In this document: in pieces, positions 1-5,278 of the stretch | How positions within the stretch are numbered: the first letter of the stretch is position 1 | Layout of the letters: each line of letters begins with the position of its first letter | Source: Syntrophomonadaceae bacterium | GTDB taxonomy: Bacteria; Bacillota; Dethiobacteria; DTU022 | Assembly (NCBI GenBank): GCA_007127255.1 | Contig: SKZS01000137.1 | Span: 1 to 8,126 of the forward strand | Direction of reading: 5' to 3' | DNA: 8,126 nt | Position numbers and translations under genes: made by a program | Notes under the pieces: model-generated | Seen by the model: the letters and a program-made list of their open reading frames with translations, nothing else | The model's database searches: none | What the model was told of the DNA's origin: nothing

Positions 1-714
1 CCCCTAACCGAGCAGGAAGGAGTTTCAAATAAAGCTTTCATTCAGCTGCACGGAAAACCGCTGCTTGCTTATATTCTGGAAGCTCTGCAGAGGGCTCCAT
101 CGGTCAACCGTCTTATAGTGATCGGCCCGGATAAAGAACTGGCTGAGCTGCGTGATGAAGGCTACAGCTTCAAAATAGTAAGCGAAAGAGGCGGAATGCT
201 GGATAACCTGGGAGCAGGCCTTGAAAACACAGATAAAAATCAGGCCTGCCTGGTGGTGACCGGTGATATTCCGCTTCTTAACGCTGAGGTTGTCGAAAAC
301 TTTCTTGCTCTATGCAAGCCGTACGATCATGATCTATATTACCCTGTTTTAAGCCGTGAAACCTGTCTTGGCAGCTTTCCTGAAACTGAGCGTACTTATG
401 TCCGCCTTAGAGAAGGTTATTTAACAGGTGGGAACCTGGGTTTGTTAAAACCTGCCTGGTTTCTCGAAAATAGGGCCCGACTTGAATTATTCATTTCATA
501 CCGCAAAAAGCCCCTTAAATTGCTGCGCATATTACCTCTCTCGTTTCTCTTCAAGTACCTGTTTAAAACCCTGGCCGTAAAAGATTTAGAGAGCTACCTG
601 TCCCGGCTTCTTAACCTGAAAGCTCGCGCGGTTTTCTGTGACTGTGTCGAAATCGCTGTTGATGTAGATAAGCTTAGTGACCTGGTATTGATAAAGAAAG
701 TACTGGAACAATAA
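1..714 (+). CDS. MobA-like NTP transferase (nucleotidyltransferase family), 5'-truncated by window edge
   Basis: The open frame enters from the left edge (frame 1) and ends at TAA 712-714, giving 237 visible residues. The GTG at 118 is an internal Val codon, because the frame upstream reads as normal protein including a GKPLLAYIL stretch typical of the family just after the missing N-terminal LAGG nucleotide-binding loop. Other visible marks are the strand plus metal-binding Asp in VVTGDIPLL (Asp at bases 265-267) and the C-terminal DVDKLSDL motif, like the 'DvDtpeD' end of MobA/IspD-type enzymes. Such proteins transfer an NMP from an NTP to a phosphorylated acceptor; the acceptor here cannot be told, so a molybdopterin role is not asserted. 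A basic, hydrophobic stretch at visible residues about 171-193 is unusual for this fold and might be an amphipathic membrane-contacting helix (inference). The family is likely; the exact function is unknown. Confidence 0.75.
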   Translation, partial: PLTEQEGVSNKAFIQLHGKPLLAYILEALQRAPSVNRLIVIGPDKELAELRDEGYSFKIVSERGGMLDNLGAGLENTDKNQACLVVTGDIPLLNAEVVENFLALCKPYDHDLYYPVLSRETCLGSFPETERTYVRLREGYLTGGNLGLLKPAWFLENRARLELFISYRKKPLKLLRILPLSFLFKYLFKTLAVKDLESYLSRLLNLKARAVFCDCVEIAVDVDKLSDLVLIKKVLEQ

Positions 715-751
715 GTTGCTAAAGCTGCCTGTTATCGGTTTACCGCAAAAA

Positions 752-772
752 CGTACGCTAATTCGTACGCTA
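752..772. repeat. 9-bp direct repeat CGTACGCTA x2, also a small hairpin
   Basis: CGTACGCTA occurs at 752-760 and again at 764-772, separated by ATT. Because CGTACG is self-complementary, 752-757 and 764-769 can also form a 6-bp stem with a 6-nt loop. On the minus strand the hairpin is followed by TTTTT, as in a weak terminator, but no minus-strand gene is evident. On the plus strand no T-tract follows, so it is not a good terminator for the upstream gene. Role unknown. Confidence 0.5.
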
Positions 773-807
773 CCCTTCAAAAAAACGTAACATGAATCTA
801 TATCCAA

Positions 808-897
808 AATTAAGTCTATGCTGTACAGTTAATAGATAATTAAGTCTTTATTTGGATTTATGCTGCAGTAACAGGCATAAAGTTAACAGGTCTTTAT
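808..897. repeat. Degenerate repeats in the spoVG upstream region
   Basis: AATTAAGTCT occurs exactly at 808-817 and 838-847, 30 bp apart. GTCTTTAT, overlapping the second copy at 844-851, recurs at 890-897. TATGCTG followed by a CAGT-like stretch occurs twice, and the region holds the short palindromes CTGTACAG (821-828), CTGCAG (863-868) and GTTAAC. The remainder of 715-1000 is AT-rich with no convincing gene on either strand. Repeated short elements upstream of a developmental gene could be operator sites (inference only). Confidence 0.45.
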
Positions 898-940
898 AAG
901 TGAATATTTTCTCATGCTTGAGAGTAATACAAGTACGTAG

Positions 941-970
941 TTGATATTGTGCAAACAAAGGTAATAGAAT
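941..970 (+). promoter_or_regulatory. Candidate sigma-A promoter for spoVG
   Basis: TTGATA at 941-946 and TAGAAT at 965-970 are separated by 18 bp; each matches the sigma-A consensus at 5 of 6 positions. Transcription would start near 977, followed by a strong GGAGGAGGGG ribosome binding site at 986-995 and ATG at 1001. In Bacillus subtilis spoVG is transcribed by sigma-H. A GAAT overlaps the proposed -10 here, but no AGGA-type -35 stands at the right distance, so the sigma-A reading is preferred. Confidence 0.45.
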
Positions 971-1000
971 TCATAATTTTTAGATGGAGGAGGGGTCAGC

Positions 1001-1276
1001 ATGAAGGTTACCGACGTTCGCATCCGCAGACTGACACAGGAAGGCAAAATGAGGGCAATTGTATCGATTACCCTTAATGAAATGTTTGTGGTTCATGATG
1101 TGCGGGTAATTGATGGCAACAACGGTTTGTTTGTGGCAATGCCCAGCAAGCGAACACCCAGTGGTGAGTTCAGGGATATTGCACATCCGATTAATGCTGA
1201 AACCAGGGCTATCATCCAGGATTCGGTTTTAGAAGCCTACAGCAGGGAAATGGCGGAATCAATTGTAAGGGTATGA
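1001..1276 (+). CDS. spoVG: SpoVG, septation/sporulation regulator
   Basis: This 91-residue protein matches the SpoVG family over its full length, including the hallmark central block FVVHDVRVIDGNNGLFVAMP followed by SKRT, GEFRDIAHPIN and a C-terminal helix. The usual family length is about 85-100 residues. SpoVG is a small cytoplasmic nucleic-acid-binding regulator that affects asymmetric septation, sporulation and, in some Firmicutes, virulence and exoprotein genes. The ATG at 1001 is fixed by a strong GGAGGAGG about 7 nt upstream and by the conserved MKVTDVRIRR start. It heads the usual Firmicutes order spoVG-glmU-prs. Its presence suggests, but does not prove, a spore-forming lineage, since non-sporulating Firmicutes keep it too. 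Very confident. Confidence 0.97.
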   Translation: MKVTDVRIRRLTQEGKMRAIVSITLNEMFVVHDVRVIDGNNGLFVAMPSKRTPSGEFRDIAHPINAETRAIIQDSVLEAYSREMAESIVRV

Positions 1277-1299
1277 TTATTTATTATTAGTAATGCTTT

Positions 1300-1329
1300 T
1301 TGCTTCTTTTCAGCTTACTGCAGTATAAT
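1300..1329 (+). promoter_or_regulatory. Candidate promoter for glmU
   Basis: A perfect TATAAT -10 lies at 1324-1329, with TTGCTT (TTG core only) at 1300-1305 and an 18-bp spacer. Transcription would start near 1336, before AGGAGG at 1351-1356. The segment GCTTACTGCAGTATA (1313-1327) around the -10 recurs with one difference before ctc (3465-3479). No terminator hairpin is seen between spoVG and glmU, so read-through from spoVG is also likely. Confidence 0.5.
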
Positions 1330-1364
1330 GGCATCAGCAGAATATTTTAGAGGAGGGACTGCTG

Positions 1365-2366
1365 ATGAAACAGCTTTGGGCTGTCATACTGGCTGCAGGA
1401 GAAGGAAAAAGAATGTATTCGAAGCTGCCGAAGGTTCTTCATCCCCTGTGTGGAAAACCAATGGTGGAATATATTTTAAGAAGCGCCGCTGAACAGACAG
1501 ACAACATTTTAATTGTCGTTGGTCACGGTGCTTCTCAAGTTAAGGAAACGCTTGAAGAAAAATGGCGTTTTGTACTGCAGGAACAACAGTTGGGCACCGG
1601 TCATGCTGTTATGCAGGCATTAAGCTATTTGCCCCGTGAAGGAACCCTATTTGTGCTTTGTGGCGATACCCCTCTTATTGAATCTGTTCATCTGAAAAAC
1701 CTTTTAGCGGAGCATAAAAGCAACGCGGCTACCGTAGCAACAACTAACTTGCCTGATCCGACAGGTTATGGACGCATTGTTCGTTCCGGCAGCAATTTAG
1801 TGGAGCGAATTGTTGAAGAAAAGGATGCCTCGGAAGAAGAAAAAAAAATTACAGAAATCAATACAGGCACCTACTGCTTCGATATAAGACTGCTTAAAGA
1901 CTACCTGCCTCTGTTAAAGACAGACAATATCCAGAATGAATACTATCTAACTGATGTGATTTCTTTAATGCAGCGTGACGGTCATGAAACCGGGGCTTAC
2001 CTGATAGATGATTATCGTATCGGCCTGGGGATAAATAACCGGGTGCAACTGGCTGAAGCGAGGCAAATACTCCAGGGCAGGATTAATCGTTCCCTGATGC
2101 TTAACGGGGTTAGCATGCCGGATCCGGAATCAGTTTATACCGATGCAAATGTAGTAATAGGCCGGGATACCGTAATCCTGCCCAATTGCATTCTTGAAAA
2201 AGGTACGGTTATCGGTTCAGGATGTCGGATTGGACCCAATGTTCATCTGTGCAATACTTTAGTCAAAGATGGGGCAGTTGTTCAGCATTCAGTCCTTGTT
2301 GAAAGCATAGTCGATAAAGATGTTGAAATCGGACCATTTACTTATATCAACAGGCGAAAAGGTTAA
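1365..2366 (+). CDS. glmU: GlmU-type UDP-GlcNAc pyrophosphorylase lacking the acetyltransferase region
   Basis: This 333-residue protein has a complete N-terminal uridylyltransferase domain: LAAGEGKRM loop with R16, PKVLH with K23, QLGTGHA at 75-81, the metal Asp D101 in CGDTPLI, YGRI 135-138, EINTG 164-168 and GINNR with N224/N225. It would make UDP-GlcNAc from UTP and GlcNAc-1-phosphate in the cytoplasm, for peptidoglycan and other envelope polymers. A left-handed beta-helix begins near residue 250 but the protein stops at 333, whereas bifunctional GlmU is about 450-460 residues. The positions matching E. coli K351, H363, Y366, N377 and the acetyl-CoA site are absent, so GlcN-1-P acetylation is not expected. 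No continuation is found in any frame downstream, arguing for a real deletion rather than one frameshift. ATG 1365 follows AGGAGG by 8 nt. Confidence 0.9.
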   Translation: MKQLWAVILAAGEGKRMYSKLPKVLHPLCGKPMVEYILRSAAEQTDNILIVVGHGASQVKETLEEKWRFVLQEQQLGTGHAVMQALSYLPREGTLFVLCGDTPLIESVHLKNLLAEHKSNAATVATTNLPDPTGYGRIVRSGSNLVERIVEEKDASEEEKKITEINTGTYCFDIRLLKDYLPLLKTDNIQNEYYLTDVISLMQRDGHETGAYLIDDYRIGLGINNRVQLAEARQILQGRINRSLMLNGVSMPDPESVYTDANVVIGRDTVILPNCILEKGTVIGSGCRIGPNVHLCNTLVKDGAVVQHSVLVESIVDKDVEIGPFTYINRRKG

Positions 2367-2444
2367 CTACTGTTCAAGGCATATTTTGGACTCAAGAATA
2401 GACAAAAACAGCAGGAAATGAAGAGCCGAAAAGAGAATCAATGA

Positions 2445-2473
2445 TTTACTACATTACATTTCTATTTTATGAA
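2445..2473 (+). promoter_or_regulatory. Weak candidate promoter for prs
   Basis: TTTACT (2445-2450) and TATGAA (2468-2473) are 17 bp apart; each matches consensus at 4 of 6 positions. The 130-bp gap 2367-2496 otherwise shows no gene or terminator. In-frame translation past the glmU stop gives about 25 Lys/Gln-rich codons before another stop and does not look like beta-helix repeats. Confidence 0.22.
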
Positions 2474-2496
2474 AAGAATCGGTAGGAGGTTAAATA

Positions 2497-3447
2497 TTGG
2501 TTAATGGTGAAGAGCTAAAAATATTTAGTGGTAGTGCAAACCGGGAGCTGGCTGTTGAAATTGCCAATTATGTAGGTGTGCCTCTTGGTGAATGCGATGT
2601 AAGTCGTTTTGGTGATGGTGAAATAGCGATTAGCATCGGGGAAAGTGTACGCGGTACGAATTCATTTTTAATTCAACCCCTCTGCGGACCAATTAACGAC
2701 AGCATCATGGAACTTTTAATTATTGTAGATGCACTCAGGCGCGCTTCGGTAAAATCACTTAATGTCGTTGTTCCATATTATGCTTATGCACGGCAGGACC
2801 GTAAAACCAAGGCTCGTGATCCTATTACAGCCAAGCTTCTTGCTGATCTGATTACCGCGGCAGGAGCCACCCGGGTTGTTGCCATGGACTTACATGCCGG
2901 GCAGATCCAGGGTTTTTTCAATATACCCCTGGACCATCTGACTGCGCTTCCTATCCTGGCCAAGTATTTTAAGCAAAAGAAGATAGACAATGGGGTGGTT
3001 GTATCGCCCGATTTGGGCGGGGTAACCCGGGCCCGGGATTTAGCGCATCGTCTTTCGCTTCCTATTGCTATAATCGAGAAAAAACGTCCTGCTCCCAACC
3101 AGGCTGAAGTAATGAATATTATAGGGGAAGTGGAGGATAAAACAGCAATATTCATTGATGATATGATTGATACAGCAGGCACTATCACTCTTGGAGCGGA
3201 AGCTTTAATGAGGGAAGGCGCTAAAGATGTTTATGCATGTTGTACCCATCCGGTATTTTCAGGCCCTGCCCTCAGACGTTTAAGTGACTCTATGATTACA
3301 GAAGTGGTTTATACAAACTCTATCCCGGTAGATAAAGGGATGTTAGTAGGGATGCGTGATTGCTTCAGGGCGTTATCAGTCGCACCATTAATCGGTGAGG
3401 CTGTAATTCGCATCCATGAAAAACGTTCTGTGAGTGAACTTTTTTAA
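2497..3447 (+). CDS. prs: Ribose-phosphate pyrophosphokinase (PRPP synthase)
   Basis: The protein makes 5-phosphoribosyl-1-pyrophosphate from ribose-5-phosphate and ATP, the shared precursor for purines, pyrimidines, NAD, His and Trp. It is 316 residues, the length of class I enzymes (B. subtilis 317). Visible motifs are the ATP-binding YYAYARQDRK (94-103) and flexible-loop region to about 114, the active-site His of DLHAGQIQGFF (H133), PDLGGVTRAR (171-180), and the PRPP-binding loop FIDDMIDTAGTI (219-230). The B. subtilis PDHGG is PDLGG here, a position that varies in the family (E. coli has PDIGG). The start is TTG at 2497: AGGAGG at 2484-2489 is 7 nt before it, and the ATG at 2504 is out of frame. 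It sits in the usual glmU-prs-ctc order. No sign of damage. Confidence 0.97.
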   Translation: MVNGEELKIFSGSANRELAVEIANYVGVPLGECDVSRFGDGEIAISIGESVRGTNSFLIQPLCGPINDSIMELLIIVDALRRASVKSLNVVVPYYAYARQDRKTKARDPITAKLLADLITAAGATRVVAMDLHAGQIQGFFNIPLDHLTALPILAKYFKQKKIDNGVVVSPDLGGVTRARDLAHRLSLPIAIIEKKRPAPNQAEVMNIIGEVEDKTAIFIDDMIDTAGTITLGAEALMREGAKDVYACCTHPVFSGPALRRLSDSMITEVVYTNSIPVDKGMLVGMRDCFRALSVAPLIGEAVIRIHEKRSVSELF

Positions 3448-3452
3448 CAGAG

Positions 3453-3481
3453 TTGATTTTCGCTGCTTCCTGCAGTATACT
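3453..3481 (+). promoter_or_regulatory. Candidate promoter for ctc-pth
   Basis: TTGATT (3453-3458) and TATACT (3476-3481) are separated by exactly 17 bp (4 of 6 and 5 of 6 matches). Transcription would begin near 3488, giving a short leader that starts at the AAGGAGG ribosome site (3489-3495). In B. subtilis ctc is a sigma-B general-stress gene; the elements seen here look like sigma-A. Confidence 0.5.
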
Positions 3482-3504
3482 ATTGCAGAAGGAGGCTGGA
3501 ATGA

Positions 3505-4197
3505 ATGGAAAGAATGGAAATGGAAGCAAAAAAGCGTCCGTCTATGACCAAGGGGGAGCGCAAACAGATGCGCAGCGAAGACCTGGTTCCTGCGGTTATC
3601 TACGGCAGGGGCGATGACAGCCTGCCCCTGACAGTTGACGGTCGTACTTTACGGCAGGTATTAACGACAGGAGGAAGTAACGTTCTCCTGGATCTTAAAG
3701 TTAAGGCCAGAGGTAAAAAAACAAAGCAGGAAACAGTGATGTTCAGGGATATTCAAAGGGATATACTTGTTCAGGATCGTATCCTGCATGTTGATTTTAT
3801 TCGTATCTCTATGACCGACAAGATCGAGGTTTCTGTTCATCTTAACTTTGTTGGAGAACCCGTTGGCACAGAGGAAGGCGGAGTACTGTCAATGGTCACC
3901 AGGGTAGTTGATGTAAAATGTCTTCCGGGTGATATTCCCGAGCAATTCGATATTGATATTTCCGCATTAAACATTGGCGACAGTATAACTGCGGAAAGCC
4001 TGGTTCTCGGTGATGACATCGAATTAATTACTCCACCGGATACAACGTTGGCCCAGGTTCTTGCACCGATGGCTGAAGAAGAACTTGAACCGGCTGTTGA
4101 AGAGGAGCTTGAAGAAGGTGAAGAACCAGCGGTTGAAGAAGGAGAAGAAAAAGGCGAAGAAACTCCTGCTGCTGAAGAAACCGAAGAAGAAAGTTAG
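3505..4197 (+). CDS. rplY: 50S ribosomal protein L25, long Ctc/TL5 form with acidic tail
   Basis: This is a 230-residue L25 of the two-domain Ctc/TL5 type. Residues about 6-100 form the 5S-rRNA-binding L25 domain (LVPAVIYGRG at 27-36, HVDFIRI at 95-101). Residues about 101-187 form the TL5 beta domain (VHLNFVGEPVGTEEGGVL, ITPPDTTLAQV). The last 40 residues (191-230) are a low-complexity tail with 22 Glu and a single Lys. L25/Ctc binds 5S rRNA in the central protuberance of the large subunit; in B. subtilis Ctc is stress-induced. ATG 3505 is chosen because AAGGAGG (3489-3495) lies 9 nt upstream; ATG 3501 is in another frame. The ATGs at 3514 and 3520 are possible later starts. pth follows after 6 nt. 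Confidence 0.95.
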   Translation: MERMEMEAKKRPSMTKGERKQMRSEDLVPAVIYGRGDDSLPLTVDGRTLRQVLTTGGSNVLLDLKVKARGKKTKQETVMFRDIQRDILVQDRILHVDFIRISMTDKIEVSVHLNFVGEPVGTEEGGVLSMVTRVVDVKCLPGDIPEQFDIDISALNIGDSITAESLVLGDDIELITPPDTTLAQVLAPMAEEELEPAVEEELEEGEEPAVEEGEEKGEETPAAEETEEES

Positions 4198-4203
4198 TTA
4201 TAA

Positions 4204-4782
4204 ATGTATTTGATAGCGGGTCTCGGTAATCCCGGAAAAAAATATGAAGGCAGCAGACACAATCTCGGATTTCGGGTTATCGAGGCGTTGTCCCGGCGTT
4301 TGCAGGCCGGCAAACCGACCCATAAACACAGGGCTATATGTGTTGTGACAGAATATAAAACAGAGCAGGTTATGCTGGCTCAGCCGCTAACATTTATGAA
4401 TCGCAGCGGAATTGCTGTTAATGAATTGGTGCGCAATTACCATGTGGAACTTAACAGTTTACTGGTTATTTTTGATGATCTTGACCTTCCACCGGGTGAA
4501 ATACGCCTGAAAAAAAAAGGAGGAAGTGCGGGTCATCGCGGCATACAGTCAGTCATAGATGTACTGGGCACTTCGGAATTTCCACGTTTGAGAATTGGTG
4601 TTGGGAAACCGCCCCCTTATACAGATGGTGCGGAATACGTGCTGCGGCCAATTGAACCAGCTGACGATGAACTGATTAACGAAGCAGTAGAGAGGGCCGT
4701 AGAGGCGGCGCTGCTTTTTATCAGTGAAGGCTTGGAAACAGCAATGAATTATTATAACCAGGGGTTGTCATCTGCTGATTAG
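4204..4782 (+). CDS. pth: Peptidyl-tRNA hydrolase
   Basis: The enzyme cleaves peptidyl-tRNA released by stalled ribosomes, recycling tRNA (B. subtilis spoVC product). It is 192 residues, normal for the family. Visible motifs are GLGNPGKKYEGSRHN with N9 and catalytic H19, PLTFMNRSG with N66, FDDLDLPPGE with D91, GGSAGHRGIQSV, and FPRLRIGVGKP. Aligning to E. coli gives N10=N9, H20=H19, N68=N66 and D93=D91, but N114 is R112 here, a change in the substrate-binding set. The gene begins 6 nt after the ctc stop with no good Shine-Dalgarno (only A/G-rich codons of the Ctc tail), so translation is probably coupled to ctc. Its last codons contain the -35 of the next promoter. Assignment is firm; the effect of R112 is unknown. 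Confidence 0.96.
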   Translation: MYLIAGLGNPGKKYEGSRHNLGFRVIEALSRRLQAGKPTHKHRAICVVTEYKTEQVMLAQPLTFMNRSGIAVNELVRNYHVELNSLLVIFDDLDLPPGEIRLKKKGGSAGHRGIQSVIDVLGTSEFPRLRIGVGKPPPYTDGAEYVLRPIEPADDELINEAVERAVEAALLFISEGLETAMNYYNQGLSSAD

Positions 4783-4793
4783 TGTGTTAAAAT
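4765..4793 (+). promoter_or_regulatory. Promoter of the T-box / aroF-pheA operon, -35 inside pth
   Basis: TTGTCA (4765-4770) and TAAAAT (4788-4793) are 17 bp apart, each 5 of 6 matches to consensus, with an extended -10 TG at 4785-4786. Transcription would start near 4800, just before the T-box Stem I. The -35 lies within the final pth codons. A TATAAA at 4815-4820 has no acceptable -35. Confidence 0.6.
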
Positions 4794-4799
4794 TCCTTT

Positions 4800-5096
4800 C
4801 AAATATATTAGTTGTATAAATGCGATGCAGAAGGAAAGTAGGTCAGGTCAGCTGCCCTGACAGAGAGATCGGACCACGGGCTGAAAGTCTGATCGGGAAG
4901 TGCCTGATTGAAGTTCCCTTCGAAGCAGTGTGCTGAAAGCCAGTGTAGTGGCAAAGTAGGTGCTAACGGTTCTTCTCCGTTAACGGAAGAGGGTATCGGC
5001 AGTCTGTTTGAGGCCGCCCGTACCTGCAGAGTGGATATTCATCAAACTGGGTGGTACCGCGGATTAACAATCCGTCCCTTACGGGACGGGTTTTTT
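4800..5096 (+). promoter_or_regulatory. T-box riboswitch, phenylalanine (UUC) specifier
   Basis: This is a tRNA-sensing leader. The T-box sequence TGGGTGGTACCGCGG (5048-5062) is nearly canonical. Stem I can be built: TGC 4826-4828 with GCA 4925-4927, AAGG 4831-4834 with CCTT 4917-4920, and GGTCAGG 4841-4847 with CCTGATT 4903-4909. These enclose a specifier loop with AGTA (4837-4840) on one side and GAAG-TTC (4910-4916) on the other. TTC 4914-4916 sits where the specifier is expected and reads Phe. An 8-bp distal helix pairs 4867-4874 with 4887-4894. TAACGG/CCGTTA (4964-4969/4977-4982) resembles Stem III. The TGGT bulge (5052-5055) would pair with an ACCA tRNA end, as expected for tRNA-Phe with A73. 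GGATT/AATCC (5061-5065/5069-5073) is part of the antiterminator. Uncharged tRNA-Phe should allow read-through into aroF-pheA. Confidence 0.93.
5072..5096 (+). terminator. Intrinsic terminator of the T-box
   Basis: CCGTCCC (5072-5078) pairs perfectly with GGGACGG (5083-5089) around a TTAC loop; a G and six T residues follow (5091-5096). Its 5' arm overlaps the bases that pair with the T-box in the antiterminator, giving the mutually exclusive fold. With no terminator seen after pth, it may also end read-through transcripts from the upstream genes. Confidence 0.93.
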
Positions 5097-5278
5097 ATTT
5101 GCTTACGTGTTATTGGGAGAGGACTTATTGTTAGATCATTCTATTGGCGGTGATTAGTAATGTTTATAGAGTGAAGTAAATACGGGAACAGTTTCGGATG
5201 ACTATTAAAAAGTGCTAGCTAAAAACTAAAAGTTTAAAATTGAATTGGCAATACGATTGCTGAAAGGAGAGTGCAGGC
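5097..5278 (+). other. Leader segment between T-box terminator and aroF
   Basis: About 180 nt separate the terminator from the aroF start. No convincing gene is seen. A 9-codon TTG-started reading frame (5128-5157) has GGGAGAGG in front of it but no Phe codons. Small inverted repeats occur at 5223-5235 (AAACT-AAA-AGTTT) and 5248-5260 (GCAAT-ACG-ATTGC), the latter just before the aroF ribosome site AAAGGAG (5263-5269). Confidence 0.4.

Noticed and set aside
118..120. GTG at 118 as start of the first gene
   Set aside because: The frame continues upstream to the window edge with family-like protein, so this is an internal Val codon.
752..772. Terminator for the first gene
   Set aside because: The 6-bp stem has no T-tract on the + strand.
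956..970. Sigma-H promoter for spoVG
   Set aside because: A GAAT is present but no AGGA-type -35 at the proper distance; the sigma-A hexamers fit better.
1840..1848. Run of nine A in glmU (also 4510-4518 in pth) as programmed slippage site
   Set aside because: The frame is normal and conserved on both sides, with no alternative frame leading to a useful product; the Lys codons simply cluster.
2367..2445. Frameshifted remainder of GlmU
   Set aside because: None of the three forward frames shows beta-helix hexapeptide repeats or acetyltransferase motifs, and the gap is too short for the missing ~125 residues.
2784..3188. 134-codon - strand open frame
   Set aside because: Antisense to the conserved core of prs; its residues mirror the codon pattern of the real gene.
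4908..5153. 81-codon + strand open frame
   Set aside because: It lies across the T-box riboswitch and terminator, whose RNA structure explains the sequence; the protein looks like no family.
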